Assembly: GCA_023440945.1 (NCBI GenBank)
Contig: JAEZRL010000131.1
Coordinates: 1-28,589 of the forward strand
Length of the DNA: 28,589 bases
Direction of reading: 5' to 3'
From: Bacteroidota bacterium
GTDB taxonomy: Bacteria; Bacteroidota; Bacteroidia; Chitinophagales; Chitinophagaceae
Positions 1 through 7,443 of this stretch are shown here, piece by piece. Positions within the stretch are counted from its first letter, which is position 1; each line of letters begins with the position of its first letter. Both the position numbers and the translations under genes were made by a program. The notes beneath the pieces are model-generated. The model was not told where the DNA came from. It saw only the letters and a program-made list of their open reading frames with translations, and did not search any database.

Positions 1-547
1 GGCTTACAATCACATTATCATCGCTATAGAAATCCATAAAGTTTACACCACCAAAAGTTGCCGCATATTGGTCTTGTTTTCCACCTGCCAGTTGCAGATC
101 TTTTCTTTCGATTTCATATGCATAATGTGCAATGTCATAATCACCTAAAGGAAGTTTCAGCATTTCTACAAAAGCACCGAGAATTGCTACAACAAGTGTT
201 GATGAAGTTCCCAAACCACTGCCTGCCGGGGCATCAACATAAGTGCTCAAACGAAAGCTGGTCATTGGTAAACCATAATCTTTTTGAATTCGATTATACA
301 CACCTTTCAGCAGATCAAGTTTACCGTCAATCGGCAATTCGTTTGTCCATTCAAAACGTTGTTCTTCTTTACGATCAAGCGCCTGTAATACAATGCCATT
401 TTCTTCAATTGGTTCAATGCTTGCTTTTGCAAATAAAGAAATGGTTGCATTTAAAATGGCGCCACCATACACATCACTGTATGGACTAACATCTGTGCCT
501 CCGCCAGCTAATCCAATACGCAAAGGAGCTCTGCTTCTGTAGATCAT
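1..547 (-). CDS. hddA: D-glycero-D-manno-heptose 7-phosphate kinase (HddA-type GHMP kinase), partial
   Basis: The gene starts at an ATG read leftward from 547 and runs off the left edge, leaving 182 codons of an expected 330-350. Translation shows the GHMP kinase signatures: PLRIGLAGGGTDV at residues 8-20, the glycine-rich ATP-binding loop PAGSGLGTSST at 107-117, and AGGKQDQYAATFGG near 154-167. GHMP kinases with this N-terminus phosphorylate D,D-heptose 7-phosphate at C1 in the pathway to activated heptose for surface glycans (family knowledge). The partner genes hddC and gmhA are not visible and may lie beyond the edge. The C-terminal half is absent, so a related GHMP sugar kinase such as a fucokinase-like enzyme is not fully excluded. 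A TATCTTCG box at 573-580 is a possible promoter -7 element. Confidence 0.85.
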   Translation of the reverse strand, partial: MIYRSRAPLRIGLAGGGTDVSPYSDVYGGAILNATISLFAKASIEPIEENGIVLQALDRKEEQRFEWTNELPIDGKLDLLKGVYNRIQKDYGLPMTSFRLSTYVDAPAGSGLGTSSTLVVAILGAFVEMLKLPLGDYDIAHYAYEIERKDLQLAGGKQDQYAATFGGVNFMDFYSDDNVIVS

Positions 548-572
548 TAATAACTTTTAAAAAATATCGCCG

Positions 573-580
573 CGAAGATA
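573..580 (-). promoter_or_regulatory. possible -7 element for the heptose kinase gene
   Basis: Read on the minus strand this is TATCTTCG, one mismatch from the Bacteroidota -7 consensus TAnnTTTG, with the ATG about 25 bases downstream. No convincing -33 TTG was found at the right distance, so this is tentative. Confidence 0.35.
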
Positions 581-589
581 AGCATTATG

Positions 590-658
590 TTACCGGCTTC
601 AGTACTTGTGACATCGTCTGTTGTGTCACTCACTTCAACGTTCTGAACATTATGGAAA
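590..658 (-). repeat. dispersed nested-palindrome repeat, copy 1
   Basis: The left end TTACCGGC begins at 590, and the conserved core GTTGTGTCACTCACTTCAA begins exactly 30 bases later at 620. Copy 3 at 27571 has the same end, spacing and core. The core can pair GTTG with CAAC around a 12-base loop. The right end is degenerate here. It lies in the gap between the heptose kinase start and the end of rsmG. Confidence 0.7.
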
Positions 659-691
659 AGATTAAGCATACTTACTTTGTGTCAATTCAAA

Positions 692-1318
692 CTAAGCACT
701 AACGTGCAACAAATATTTTTCTTTAAAATAGTCTTCCTCAAAAATTTCTTCGATTGATACGATTCGTGGTTTTAGACCGCTTTCAGATATTTCTTGTGCA
801 AGATCACCACCCTTCAAACAAATAAGTCCGTTTGGTAATTCCTGCGTATTTCCTTTCTTCAGCAACGGTTTGCTCCATTTCCAAAGATCTTTTAATGGTG
901 CCACAGCTCTGGAAACAGCAAAATCGAATTTTCTATTTTTAATTTCTTCTACCCGTATATGTTGAATAGTGATATTTTTCACACCTGTAGCCAACACAAC
1001 TTCTTCTACAACTTTTAATTTTTTCGCAATGCTATCAACCAAATGAAAATGCACTTCCGGAAAAAAAATAGCAAGCGGAATTCCGGGAAAACCACCACCT
1101 GTTCCAATATCAATAATTTGTGTTCCGGCTTTAAATTCAATTACAGCAGCAATGCTTAACGAATGCAGCACATGTTTTTCATATAAGCTATCAACATCTT
1201 TCCGTGAGATAACATTTATCTTGCTGTTCCAATCATTGTACAGATCCTTCAATAAATTGAATTGCTTTACCTGCTCCTCAGTAAAATCAGAAAAATATTT
1301 AAGTATAATATTTGTCAT
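692..1318 (-). CDS. rsmG: 16S rRNA (guanine527-N7)-methyltransferase RsmG
   Basis: This 208-residue protein has the RsmG/GidB SAM-binding signature IIDIGTGGGFPGIPLAI at about residues 68-84, an acidic residue at D95 (HLVDSIAKK) for the ribose of SAM, and the SRAVAPL motif near 134-140. The family methylates N7 of G527 in the 530 loop of 16S rRNA in the cytoplasm; loss gives low-level streptomycin resistance in several bacteria (family knowledge). The length matches the family. It lies 79 bases downstream of the DUF3307 gene on the same strand and may be the last gene of that transcript, although no terminator or promoter was seen in the gap. Confidence 0.95.
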   Translation of the reverse strand: MTNIILKYFSDFTEEQVKQFNLLKDLYNDWNSKINVISRKDVDSLYEKHVLHSLSIAAVIEFKAGTQIIDIGTGGGFPGIPLAIFFPEVHFHLVDSIAKKLKVVEEVVLATGVKNITIQHIRVEEIKNRKFDFAVSRAVAPLKDLWKWSKPLLKKGNTQELPNGLICLKGGDLAQEISESGLKPRIVSIEEIFEEDYFKEKYLLHVSA

Positions 1319-1397
1319 TTTAAAATAAAAATTTCTATGCTTTAAGTTGTGCCTAAAACCTTTATGAAAATCTTTCTTGTTTTATATAAAGGCATTG

Positions 1398-2120
1398 TCA
1401 TACCATTAATTGCATAACAATCAATCCGGTGATAATAGAAGCGGAGAAACTCATAAGCGTTCCGATCAAAATATACTCTGCTTCCTTACGAACATTATGT
1501 CCTTTAATATCATTGAAACGAAGGATAGATTTTGCAGCAATTAAAAAGCCAATTCCTTCATAGTGTGTGGTAAGAATAAAAGTAAGCACTAATATTCTTT
1601 CGAAAATGCCGATCCATTTACCAGCTTCACTTAAACTTATAGCAGAGCGGTCAAGATCTTCTTCTGCTTCCTTCCGCCATTTTTGTGTTGCATAATCAAG
1701 CATGTACGCCAAAGGAAATATTACAAACAAATAACCTGTTGCAGTAAGCCATAAGGTTTTATTATTAAACCAGTCAAATAGTTTTGTTTTTAGCCATAAC
1801 TCAGGCTGGTATAACCATAACCATAATAGAAATAGTACAATCATATGCAGTGTTTGGTCAATTATAAAAGATAAAAGGTTTTCTTTCTGATTAAGTTTCC
1901 ATAAATCAATAATAAAGTGTGTTATGAAAACAACTACCGGAACGATCCAAAGATTCTTATCCGGCGTTACAAGATAAATAGCGAGAGCTTGTAAAAAGCA
2001 ATGTAAGTATAAAGCACCGGAACGATAGCCTAAGCGTTTTTTGTTTTGTACCATTTTTTTTGACTGCAAAACAAAATCAACAAACAAATGAGCAAACAAC
2101 CATTGATAAAATACAAGCAT
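1398..2120 (-). CDS. DUF3307 family integral membrane protein
   Basis: This 240-residue hydrophobic protein begins MLVFYQWLFAHLFVDFVLQS, the pattern of the DUF3307 family, where the N-terminal segment carries a histidine and aspartate facing the membrane. Several further segments look membrane-spanning, for example around residues 38-70, 85-105, 125-145, 170-195 and 217-238. The function of the family is not known. The gene begins 13 bases after the SatD-like regulator ends, so the two are almost surely co-transcribed, and the regulator may control or sense something this membrane protein handles. This link is inference from spacing only. Confidence 0.75.
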   Translation of the reverse strand: MLVFYQWLFAHLFVDFVLQSKKMVQNKKRLGYRSGALYLHCFLQALAIYLVTPDKNLWIVPVVVFITHFIIDLWKLNQKENLLSFIIDQTLHMIVLFLLWLWLYQPELWLKTKLFDWFNNKTLWLTATGYLFVIFPLAYMLDYATQKWRKEAEEDLDRSAISLSEAGKWIGIFERILVLTFILTTHYEGIGFLIAAKSILRFNDIKGHNVRKEAEYILIGTLMSFSASIITGLIVMQLMV

Positions 2121-2133
2121 GTTATAAATATAA

Positions 2134-2769
2134 TTATAAAGACGATACGGCTGTTGTAAACCGTTGCAATATTCTATTGATAACAGGCCAGCCTGCGGCC
2201 TGCAAACGCTGATGAACTGATGGCTGGGATATTTTTAGTTTTATTGCAATTTCTTCCTGTGTAAGATTTTGCATTTGCAGGTAAACTGCCTGAGCCTGCT
2301 GTATGGTTAAGCGTTCTAAAATGTAATTCAACGTTGCAGAATGAACTGTCCACTCTTTATTGAAATTGTCAAAAGTTGAGGCAACACTTATGTATTCGTT
2401 TCTTTTTTTTATTTCATCAATCATTGTTCCTGATACCTGGAAAGCAGAACCGTCGGAAGTAATTACATTTTTACTCTTAAAACTTATTTCGCCAATGCCA
2501 ATAGATAATCTTATGCCAAAGCCATGACTTATCAAGTTGGTCTGCATGGTTAAGGACGCTAATAGCGCTAAAGAAAGATGACGTGTTAATATAGCCTGAA
2601 TGCTATCTCCCCTGAATTGTTCTGCTTTGAAATCGGGAAATTTATCAGAAGTACTTTCAATAAATTTTTTTATGAGATTTTGAAGTTTTCTTCTCCGTAC
2701 TGGCGTGAGCTTTGTAGAGCCTATAACATCTCCTGTTATCACTGCAGCTTTTTTATACTTATCTGGCAC
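2134..2769 (-). CDS. SatD-like protein with C-terminal helix-turn-helix
   Basis: This 211-residue protein uses a GTG start at 2769; an in-frame stop lies a few codons upstream, so no longer form exists. The N-terminal part has AVITGDVIGST (residues 9-19), FRGDS (52-56) and IRLSIGIGEISF (86-97), a pattern typical of SatD-family proteins and reminiscent of the class III nucleotidyl cyclase fold, with D14 and D55 as possible metal ligands. Residues about 153-200 read as a helix-turn-helix: LTIQQAQAVYLQMQNLTQEE followed by a recognition-like helix SQPSVHQRLQAAG. It is therefore probably a DNA-binding regulator with a nucleotide or ligand sensor. Its promoter is embedded in palindromic operator-like repeats, which suggests autoregulation. 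Whether it has any catalytic activity cannot be told from the sequence. Confidence 0.7.
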   Translation of the reverse strand: MPDKYKKAAVITGDVIGSTKLTPVRRRKLQNLIKKFIESTSDKFPDFKAEQFRGDSIQAILTRHLSLALLASLTMQTNLISHGFGIRLSIGIGEISFKSKNVITSDGSAFQVSGTMIDEIKKRNEYISVASTFDNFNKEWTVHSATLNYILERLTIQQAQAVYLQMQNLTQEEIAIKLKISQPSVHQRLQAAGWPVINRILQRFTTAVSSL

Positions 2770-2785
2770 CGGAACCTTTTAAAGA

Positions 2786-2793
2786 CAAATATA
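2786..2793 (-). promoter_or_regulatory. -7 promoter element of the SatD-like gene
   Basis: Read on the minus strand this is TATATTTG, a perfect match to TAnnTTTG. Transcription would start near 2779, about ten bases before the GTG start. The element overlaps the first palindrome of the operator array. A matching -33 TTG is not evident, consistent with a weak or activator-dependent promoter. Confidence 0.6.
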
Positions 2794-2857
2794 GTGTTTA
2801 AATACTATAATAAACGAATATAGTATTATAGCACTATAATGGTTTAATATAGTATTT
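2790..2857. promoter_or_regulatory. operator-like array: TATAGT palindromes at 29-bp spacing
   Basis: Two 20-bp imperfect palindromes are present, TATAGTGTTTAAATACTATA at 2790-2809 and TATAGTATTATAGCACTATA at 2819-2838, followed by a lone half-site TATAGTATTT at 2848-2857. The left half-sites start at 2790, 2819 and 2848, exactly 29 bp apart, and the right halves of the first two are also 29 bp apart. The first palindrome overlaps the -7 element of the SatD-like gene. This arrangement is typical of repressor or regulator binding sites; the SatD-like HTH protein is the obvious candidate ligand (inference). Confidence 0.65.
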
Positions 2858-2873
2858 CAATGTTGTTGTGTGC

Positions 2874-3374
2874 CTATCTTATGTAAGCTCCTGTAACTTC
2901 CCCGTTTTCTGTTTCAACCTGAATATAATCCTGTGTAGTTGTTGCGACAGAAAGTCCTACGTAATCGGGTTTAATCGGATATAATTTATGCATGCGTTCT
3001 ACTAATACAAGTGTTTGCACTCGTTTTGGATGAAAATCCAGAAGTGGTTTTAAGGCATACATTAAGGTGCGACCGGTATTGCTTACATCATCAACAATGA
3101 TGATATTTTTGTTATTAAAATCCACGCCTTCGCTTATTGCAACATCTGTAGGTAAATGTTTATCAAACGATACCGAAAGTATCTGGACAAACACTTTAAC
3201 GTATTGCATCAGGTAAACACTCAACTTCTCCGCAATAGCTAAACCGCTTTGCCGTATGCCTATTAGCACAAGCGGCACATCTTCTTCACTAATGTTTTCT
3301 GCAATTTCAAGTGCCATCCGGTGCAATTTTTCCTGAGCAGCTTCCTTACTTAAAATATAATTCTTCTCAAACAT
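2874..3374 (-). CDS. PyrR-like phosphoribosyltransferase
   Basis: This 166-residue type I phosphoribosyltransferase has the PRPP-binding motif NIIIVDDVSNTGRTL at residues 90-104 and the upstream substrate loop LIGIRQSGLAIAEKL at about 37-51. The fold transfers ribose 5-phosphate from PRPP to a base, or binds nucleotides as a regulator. Size and the N-terminal segment (ILSKEAAQEKLHRMALEI) fit the PyrR group, which couples uracil phosphoribosyltransferase activity to control of pyrimidine genes, but the loop reads VSNTGRT rather than the usual LYTGRT of PyrR. A hypoxanthine-type enzyme is less likely. It stands alone, divergent from the iron-sulfur gene, with its own promoter, and no pyr genes are adjacent. 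Confidence 0.7.
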   Translation of the reverse strand: MFEKNYILSKEAAQEKLHRMALEIAENISEEDVPLVLIGIRQSGLAIAEKLSVYLMQYVKVFVQILSVSFDKHLPTDVAISEGVDFNNKNIIIVDDVSNTGRTLMYALKPLLDFHPKRVQTLVLVERMHKLYPIKPDYVGLSVATTTQDYIQVETENGEVTGAYIR

Positions 3375-3391
3375 TCTTATCGTTTATTTTT

Positions 3392-3421
3392 CAAAAGTAA
3401 TAACATTATAAGCTACTGCAA
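3392..3421 (-). promoter_or_regulatory. promoter of the phosphoribosyltransferase gene
   Basis: On the minus strand, TTG (3421-3419) is followed after 19 bases by TACTTTTG (3399-3392), a good Bacteroidota promoter. The predicted start of transcription is near 3385, about ten bases before the ATG at 3374. Confidence 0.6.
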
Positions 3422-3469
3422 TACTATGCAAATTGCAAAAACTATATCTTAGCATCATAACTTAGGTTT

Positions 3470-4804
3470 ATGCATATTATAGCACAACTTGCTTTTATTA
3501 TACTTGTAATTGCAGCGATTTGGTTATTCAGCAGGAATGTGGGCAGGATAAGAAGAAATATTTTATTGGGAAGAGATGAAGATTTAAATGAAAGGCCTGC
3601 AGAAAGATGGAGAAATGTTTTATTGATCGCCTTTGGTCAAAAGAAAATGTTCCGAAAACCTTTGGTTGCCGTAATGCACTTTGTGATCTACGCAGGTTTT
3701 ATCATTATAAACATAGAAGTGCTTGAAATTGCATTGGATGGGTTGCTGGGAAAGCATCGTTTGTTTGCACAGCCTTTGGGAAGTTTGTACCCTTGGCTTA
3801 TCAACAGTTTTGAATTTTTAGCAGTAGGTGTGCTAACAGCTTGTGTTATTTTTCTAATCAGGAGAAACGTTGTGCGAGTGCCACGTTTATGGAACAAAGA
3901 ATTAAATGGGTGGCCTAAGAGTGATGCCAATTACATTCTAATAACTGAGATCATCTTAATGACTTTGTTTCTTACTATGAATGCGGCTGATACCATTTTA
4001 CAGCAAAGAGGTTATGGCGAATATGCGCAACATAAAACCGGAGATTTTATTTTTTCTTCTTTACTGCATCCTTTATTACAGGGCATGAGCAATGACGGAT
4101 TGATTGTGTTGGAAAGAACATGTTGGTGGCTTCACATTTTTGGCATTTTTGCTTTCTTAAATTATCTGCCTTATTCAAAACATTTGCATATTCTGTTTGC
4201 TTTTCCAAATACCTATTATACACCTTTGGAGCCGCAGGGTAAAATTGATAATATGCCGGAGATTCAAAGAGAAATTTTGTATGCGATGCAACCAGAAACT
4301 GCACCTTCATCAGAAACTGTAGAACAATCACCAAAACGCTTTGGTGCCAAAGATATATTTGATCTGAGTTGGAAGAATTTGCTGGATGCATACAGTTGCA
4401 CAGAATGTGGAAGATGCACGGCAGCGTGCCCTGCACACATCACAGGTAAAGTGTTAAGTCCACGCAGAATTGTGATGCGTACAAGAGACAGGGCGGAAGA
4501 TGTAGGCAGAAATATTAATAAAAACAAAACATTTGTAGATGATGGCAAAGCTTTACTGAGAGATTACATAAGTGAAGAAGCTTTGCGTGCCTGCACAACC
4601 TGCCAGGCTTGTGTGCAGGAATGTCCTGTTAACATTAGTCCGCTTGATATCATTATCCAGTTACGCAGGTATATGATAATGGAAGAAAGTAATGCGCCAC
4701 AGGAATGGAATTCCATGTTTAGTAATACTGAAAATAATTTTGCTCCCTGGAAGTTTTCTCCTGATGAACGTGATAATTGGGCACAGGAAATGGCTTCATC
4801 ATAA
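3470..4804 (+). CDS. membrane-bound (Fe-S) oxidoreductase, HdrD/DsrM-like subunit
   Basis: This 444-residue protein has an N-terminal membrane domain with about five or six hydrophobic segments (near residues 3-21, 64-85, 110-131, 155-172, 215-233). Candidate heme-ligand histidines are H70, H222, H238 and H240. The C-terminal domain carries two 4Fe-4S motifs, CTECGRCTAACP (C310, C313, C316, C320) and CTTCQACVQECP (C375, C378, C381, C385). The architecture is that of NarI/DsrM-like quinone-linked electron transfer proteins fused to a ferredoxin domain, common in Bacteroidota. In many relatives a cysteine-rich CCG-domain partner is encoded directly downstream; here the next gene, 18 bases away, is a flippase. 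Electron donor and acceptor are unknown. Confidence 0.85.
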   Translation: MHIIAQLAFIILVIAAIWLFSRNVGRIRRNILLGRDEDLNERPAERWRNVLLIAFGQKKMFRKPLVAVMHFVIYAGFIIINIEVLEIALDGLLGKHRLFAQPLGSLYPWLINSFEFLAVGVLTACVIFLIRRNVVRVPRLWNKELNGWPKSDANYILITEIILMTLFLTMNAADTILQQRGYGEYAQHKTGDFIFSSLLHPLLQGMSNDGLIVLERTCWWLHIFGIFAFLNYLPYSKHLHILFAFPNTYYTPLEPQGKIDNMPEIQREILYAMQPETAPSSETVEQSPKRFGAKDIFDLSWKNLLDAYSCTECGRCTAACPAHITGKVLSPRRIVMRTRDRAEDVGRNINKNKTFVDDGKALLRDYISEEALRACTTCQACVQECPVNISPLDIIIQLRRYMIMEESNAPQEWNSMFSNTENNFAPWKFSPDERDNWAQEMASS

Positions 4805-4822
4805 AAGGAATAAGTACGAAGA

Positions 4823-6136
4823 ATGCAATTTAAAAACTTGCTGAAGCAAAGCATTCTCTGGAGAGGATTGTATTTTTTTTCACTACTGCTGGTGAATGTT
4901 TTTTTATCGCGTTACCTGGAGGCAAGTATTTCGGGTTGGTTGTATTATTTATCAAGTATTCTTGCTTTTATTCAATTAATCGTTGGGTTTAGTTTAGAAG
5001 CTGGGCTTACCTATTTCGGTTCTTCACAAAAAGTTGGTTATAATAGATTATTTTGGTTTAGTGTGATCTGGATACTTGTCATTACAATTATTGTTTGCCT
5101 CACTCTGTTTTTTTATCCAGGTAATTTTATTAAGAACGACATTGTTTCGCATAACAAAATTTTTCTTTATGCGGTCTGTTACATTTTGGGACAATTGATG
5201 ATGATATACGGTGCAAATTTGTTTTATGCACAGGGAAATTTTCTCGCTCCTAATTGTATCATGTTTGTGCTGAATATTTCTTTTGTTATCATCATTCCGA
5301 AATCATTCTTACAAATAATTTATTTACCTGTAAAAGCTATTCTTGATATTTATTTTCTTCTTTTCGTTGCGCAAGGATTGGTAATGATGTTTGCGTTTGC
5401 TATAAAAAATAAAAGTTACAAAGAAGTACACTTTCCTTCTGTTGTTGATTTTAAAAAACTATTTCGTTATTCCGCTCTTGCATTAGCTGCGAATATTATC
5501 TTTTTTCTTGTTTACCGGATCGATTATTGGTTTGTAAATAACAGTCCTGTTTCTTCTCCTAAAGATCTTGGTAATTACATACAGGTTTCAAAGCTTGGAC
5601 AAATATTATGGGTGATACCGCAAATTATTGCGAGTGCTGTTTTTCCGCAAGTAGCAAGCGGTTTCGACCGTAAAGTGGTAAATAATTCTGTTATGATTCT
5701 GGCACGTTTGTTTGCACAGGTTTTCATCATAATACTTATCGTAGCAATCCTGTTTGGCAATAACATTTTTATCGCAGTATTCGGCCCTACTTTTAATGAT
5801 ATGAAGACGCCGTTTATATTGCTTACACCCGGCATTTATTTTTTATCAGTGCTAGCACTTTTGTCAGCATATTTTTCAGGAAAAGGCAATGTGATGATAA
5901 ATGTGAAAGGTGCTTTTGCTGCTTTGATATTTGTTTTTATTGCTGATTATTTTTTTGTATCGATTTACGGTATTTATGCGGCTGCTGTTATCAGCACTAT
6001 TGGTTATGGATTAAATCTTGCTTATGCATTAAGGCAGTTTTATAAGGACTATCATATTAGTATGATTGATTTTTTTAAATGGAGAAGATCGGATTATGCA
6101 TGGCTGAAAAACATGCTTCAAACGAATAAGGAATGA
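4823..6136 (+). CDS. polysaccharide flippase (Wzx/MATE-like, MOP superfamily)
   Basis: This 437-residue, very hydrophobic protein has roughly twelve predicted membrane segments. It starts with an amphipathic stretch and LYFFSLLLVNVFLSRYLEAS, the first-helix pattern of the polysaccharide transporter family, which flips undecaprenyl-linked oligosaccharides across the inner membrane. It sits 18 bases after the iron-sulfur gene and overlaps the next glycosyltransferase by four bases (ATGA at 6133-6136), so it belongs to the same transcript and acts with that enzyme. It is separate from the main polysaccharide locus and distinct in sequence from the second flippase at 22681-23946. Confidence 0.85.
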   Translation: MQFKNLLKQSILWRGLYFFSLLLVNVFLSRYLEASISGWLYYLSSILAFIQLIVGFSLEAGLTYFGSSQKVGYNRLFWFSVIWILVITIIVCLTLFFYPGNFIKNDIVSHNKIFLYAVCYILGQLMMIYGANLFYAQGNFLAPNCIMFVLNISFVIIIPKSFLQIIYLPVKAILDIYFLLFVAQGLVMMFAFAIKNKSYKEVHFPSVVDFKKLFRYSALALAANIIFFLVYRIDYWFVNNSPVSSPKDLGNYIQVSKLGQILWVIPQIIASAVFPQVASGFDRKVVNNSVMILARLFAQVFIIILIVAILFGNNIFIAVFGPTFNDMKTPFILLTPGIYFLSVLALLSAYFSGKGNVMINVKGAFAALIFVFIADYFFVSIYGIYAAAVISTIGYGLNLAYALRQFYKDYHISMIDFFKWRRSDYAWLKNMLQTNKE

Positions 6137-7305
6137 TAAAAGCTTTATGGCTTACAAGCTGGTATCCAAATAAAAAAGATGAATGGAATGGCGATTTTAT
6201 TCAGCGTCATGCAAAGGCTGTTGCTGCATTCTGTAAAACAGATGTGATACATGTTGAAGGCGTGGAGTACAAATATGTTGTTTCAGAAATAGATGCATCA
6301 AGAACTTCTGCAAAAAATTTATCAGAAATTATTATCCTCTTTAAAAAAAGAAACAGGCATTTTATTGATAGGCTAACTTCATATCACAGGTATTTAAAAA
6401 TATACAAGCAAGAACTTGAATTTTATTTTGCAAAAAATGGTAAGCCTGATATTGTTCATGTGCATATTCCGATGAAAGCCGGAATTATCGCTTTATGGCT
6501 GAAGCGAAAATATAATCTTCCGTATGTAGTAACAGAACACTGGACGATTTATAAGAGTAATGCTATTGATAATTATCGCAACCGTTCTTTTCTTTTCAAA
6601 TATTATACAAAAAAAATTTTTGTAAACGCTTTATTGTTTTTACCTGTTAGCAACGATTTAGGAAAAACAATTCAAAGAGTTGTTGCACGTGTTCCTTATA
6701 AAGTTGTACCAAATGTTGTTGATACAACTCAACTTTTTTACAAACCTTATCAGCAAAAAGAATTTGTATTTCTGCATGTTTCAACGCTTAATTATCAAAA
6801 AAATCCAGAAGCAATTTTAAAGGTGTTTGATAAATTTTGTTCAATATATTCTAACTGCAAACTTGTTATGGCTGGGCCAGCATCAAAGGAACTAATAGCA
6901 TTATCGAAGCATTTAACTTCTGCAGAAAAAATTTATTTTACAGGCGAAATTCCATATGCGCAAGTGGCATCAGAAATGCAAAAATCAAATGCATTTATTT
7001 TATTCAGCCGCTTCGAAAATCTTCCCTGTGTTATTCTTGAAGCGTTATGCTGCGGATTGCCCGTTATCAGTACAAATGTTGGCGGCGTTTCAGAAGTTGT
7101 AAATAAAAGCGATGGATTATTAATTGAGTCTCAAAATGAAGAACAGTTATTTCAGGCTATGCGTCACATCTTTATCCACTATTCTTCCTATGATCGCGAA
7201 GCAATCTCAAAAAATGCGACAGAAAAATTTAATTATAATACCATCGGAAAGCAAATCGTGGAAATTTATCAATCTCTAATTAATAATACAAAAGCAAAAG
7301 TATGA
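6133..7305 (+). CDS. glycosyltransferase family 4
   Basis: This 390-residue retaining glycosyltransferase has GT-B fold. The N-terminal domain begins MIKALWLTSWYPNKKDEWNGDF, a common opening in Bacteroidota GT4 enzymes, with DIVHVHIPMKAGIIA near residue 106-120. The C-terminal nucleotide-sugar domain contains the EX7E motif at E295 and E303 (FENLPCVILEALCCGLPVIS) followed by GGVSEVV. It would add a sugar from a nucleotide donor to a lipid-linked or surface glycan at the cytoplasmic face. It is translationally coupled to the upstream flippase, so the two probably make and export one glycan. The donor sugar cannot be predicted. Confidence 0.88.
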   Translation: MIKALWLTSWYPNKKDEWNGDFIQRHAKAVAAFCKTDVIHVEGVEYKYVVSEIDASRTSAKNLSEIIILFKKRNRHFIDRLTSYHRYLKIYKQELEFYFAKNGKPDIVHVHIPMKAGIIALWLKRKYNLPYVVTEHWTIYKSNAIDNYRNRSFLFKYYTKKIFVNALLFLPVSNDLGKTIQRVVARVPYKVVPNVVDTTQLFYKPYQQKEFVFLHVSTLNYQKNPEAILKVFDKFCSIYSNCKLVMAGPASKELIALSKHLTSAEKIYFTGEIPYAQVASEMQKSNAFILFSRFENLPCVILEALCCGLPVISTNVGGVSEVVNKSDGLLIESQNEEQLFQAMRHIFIHYSSYDREAISKNATEKFNYNTIGKQIVEIYQSLINNTKAKV

Positions 7306-7429
7306 GCAAATTATACAAGCGGCAATAACTTGAAAAGATGGGTTGAAATGTATAAAAGGTGGAATTTATAGTGTGTCTTTTTTACTTGTAAATATATTGA
7401 TAAAGCTTAAAGAGCAGTTGCCGAATTAC

Positions 7430-7437
7430 TATCTTTG
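7430..7437 (+). promoter_or_regulatory. -7 promoter element of lepA
   Basis: TATCTTTG is a perfect match to TAnnTTTG and is followed by CGCCTT and the ATG at 7444. Transcription would start at or within a base or two of the start codon, giving a leaderless or nearly leaderless mRNA. A TTG at the expected -33 distance was not found. Confidence 0.55.
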
Positions 7438-7443
7438 CGCCTT

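Noticed and set aside
58..489. Open frame of 143 codons on the plus strand
   Set aside because: It is antisense to the well-supported heptose kinase frame, and its translation (rich in H, Q, L) has no family features.
2790..2857. Short CRISPR-like or iteron array
   Set aside because: Only two and a third units are present, with no distinct spacers, and the palindromes overlap a promoter, so operators explain it better.
4047..4854. Several minus-strand open frames in the iron-sulfur gene region
   Set aside because: They lie opposite two clear ferredoxin motifs and show cysteine-rich artefact translations from the complement.
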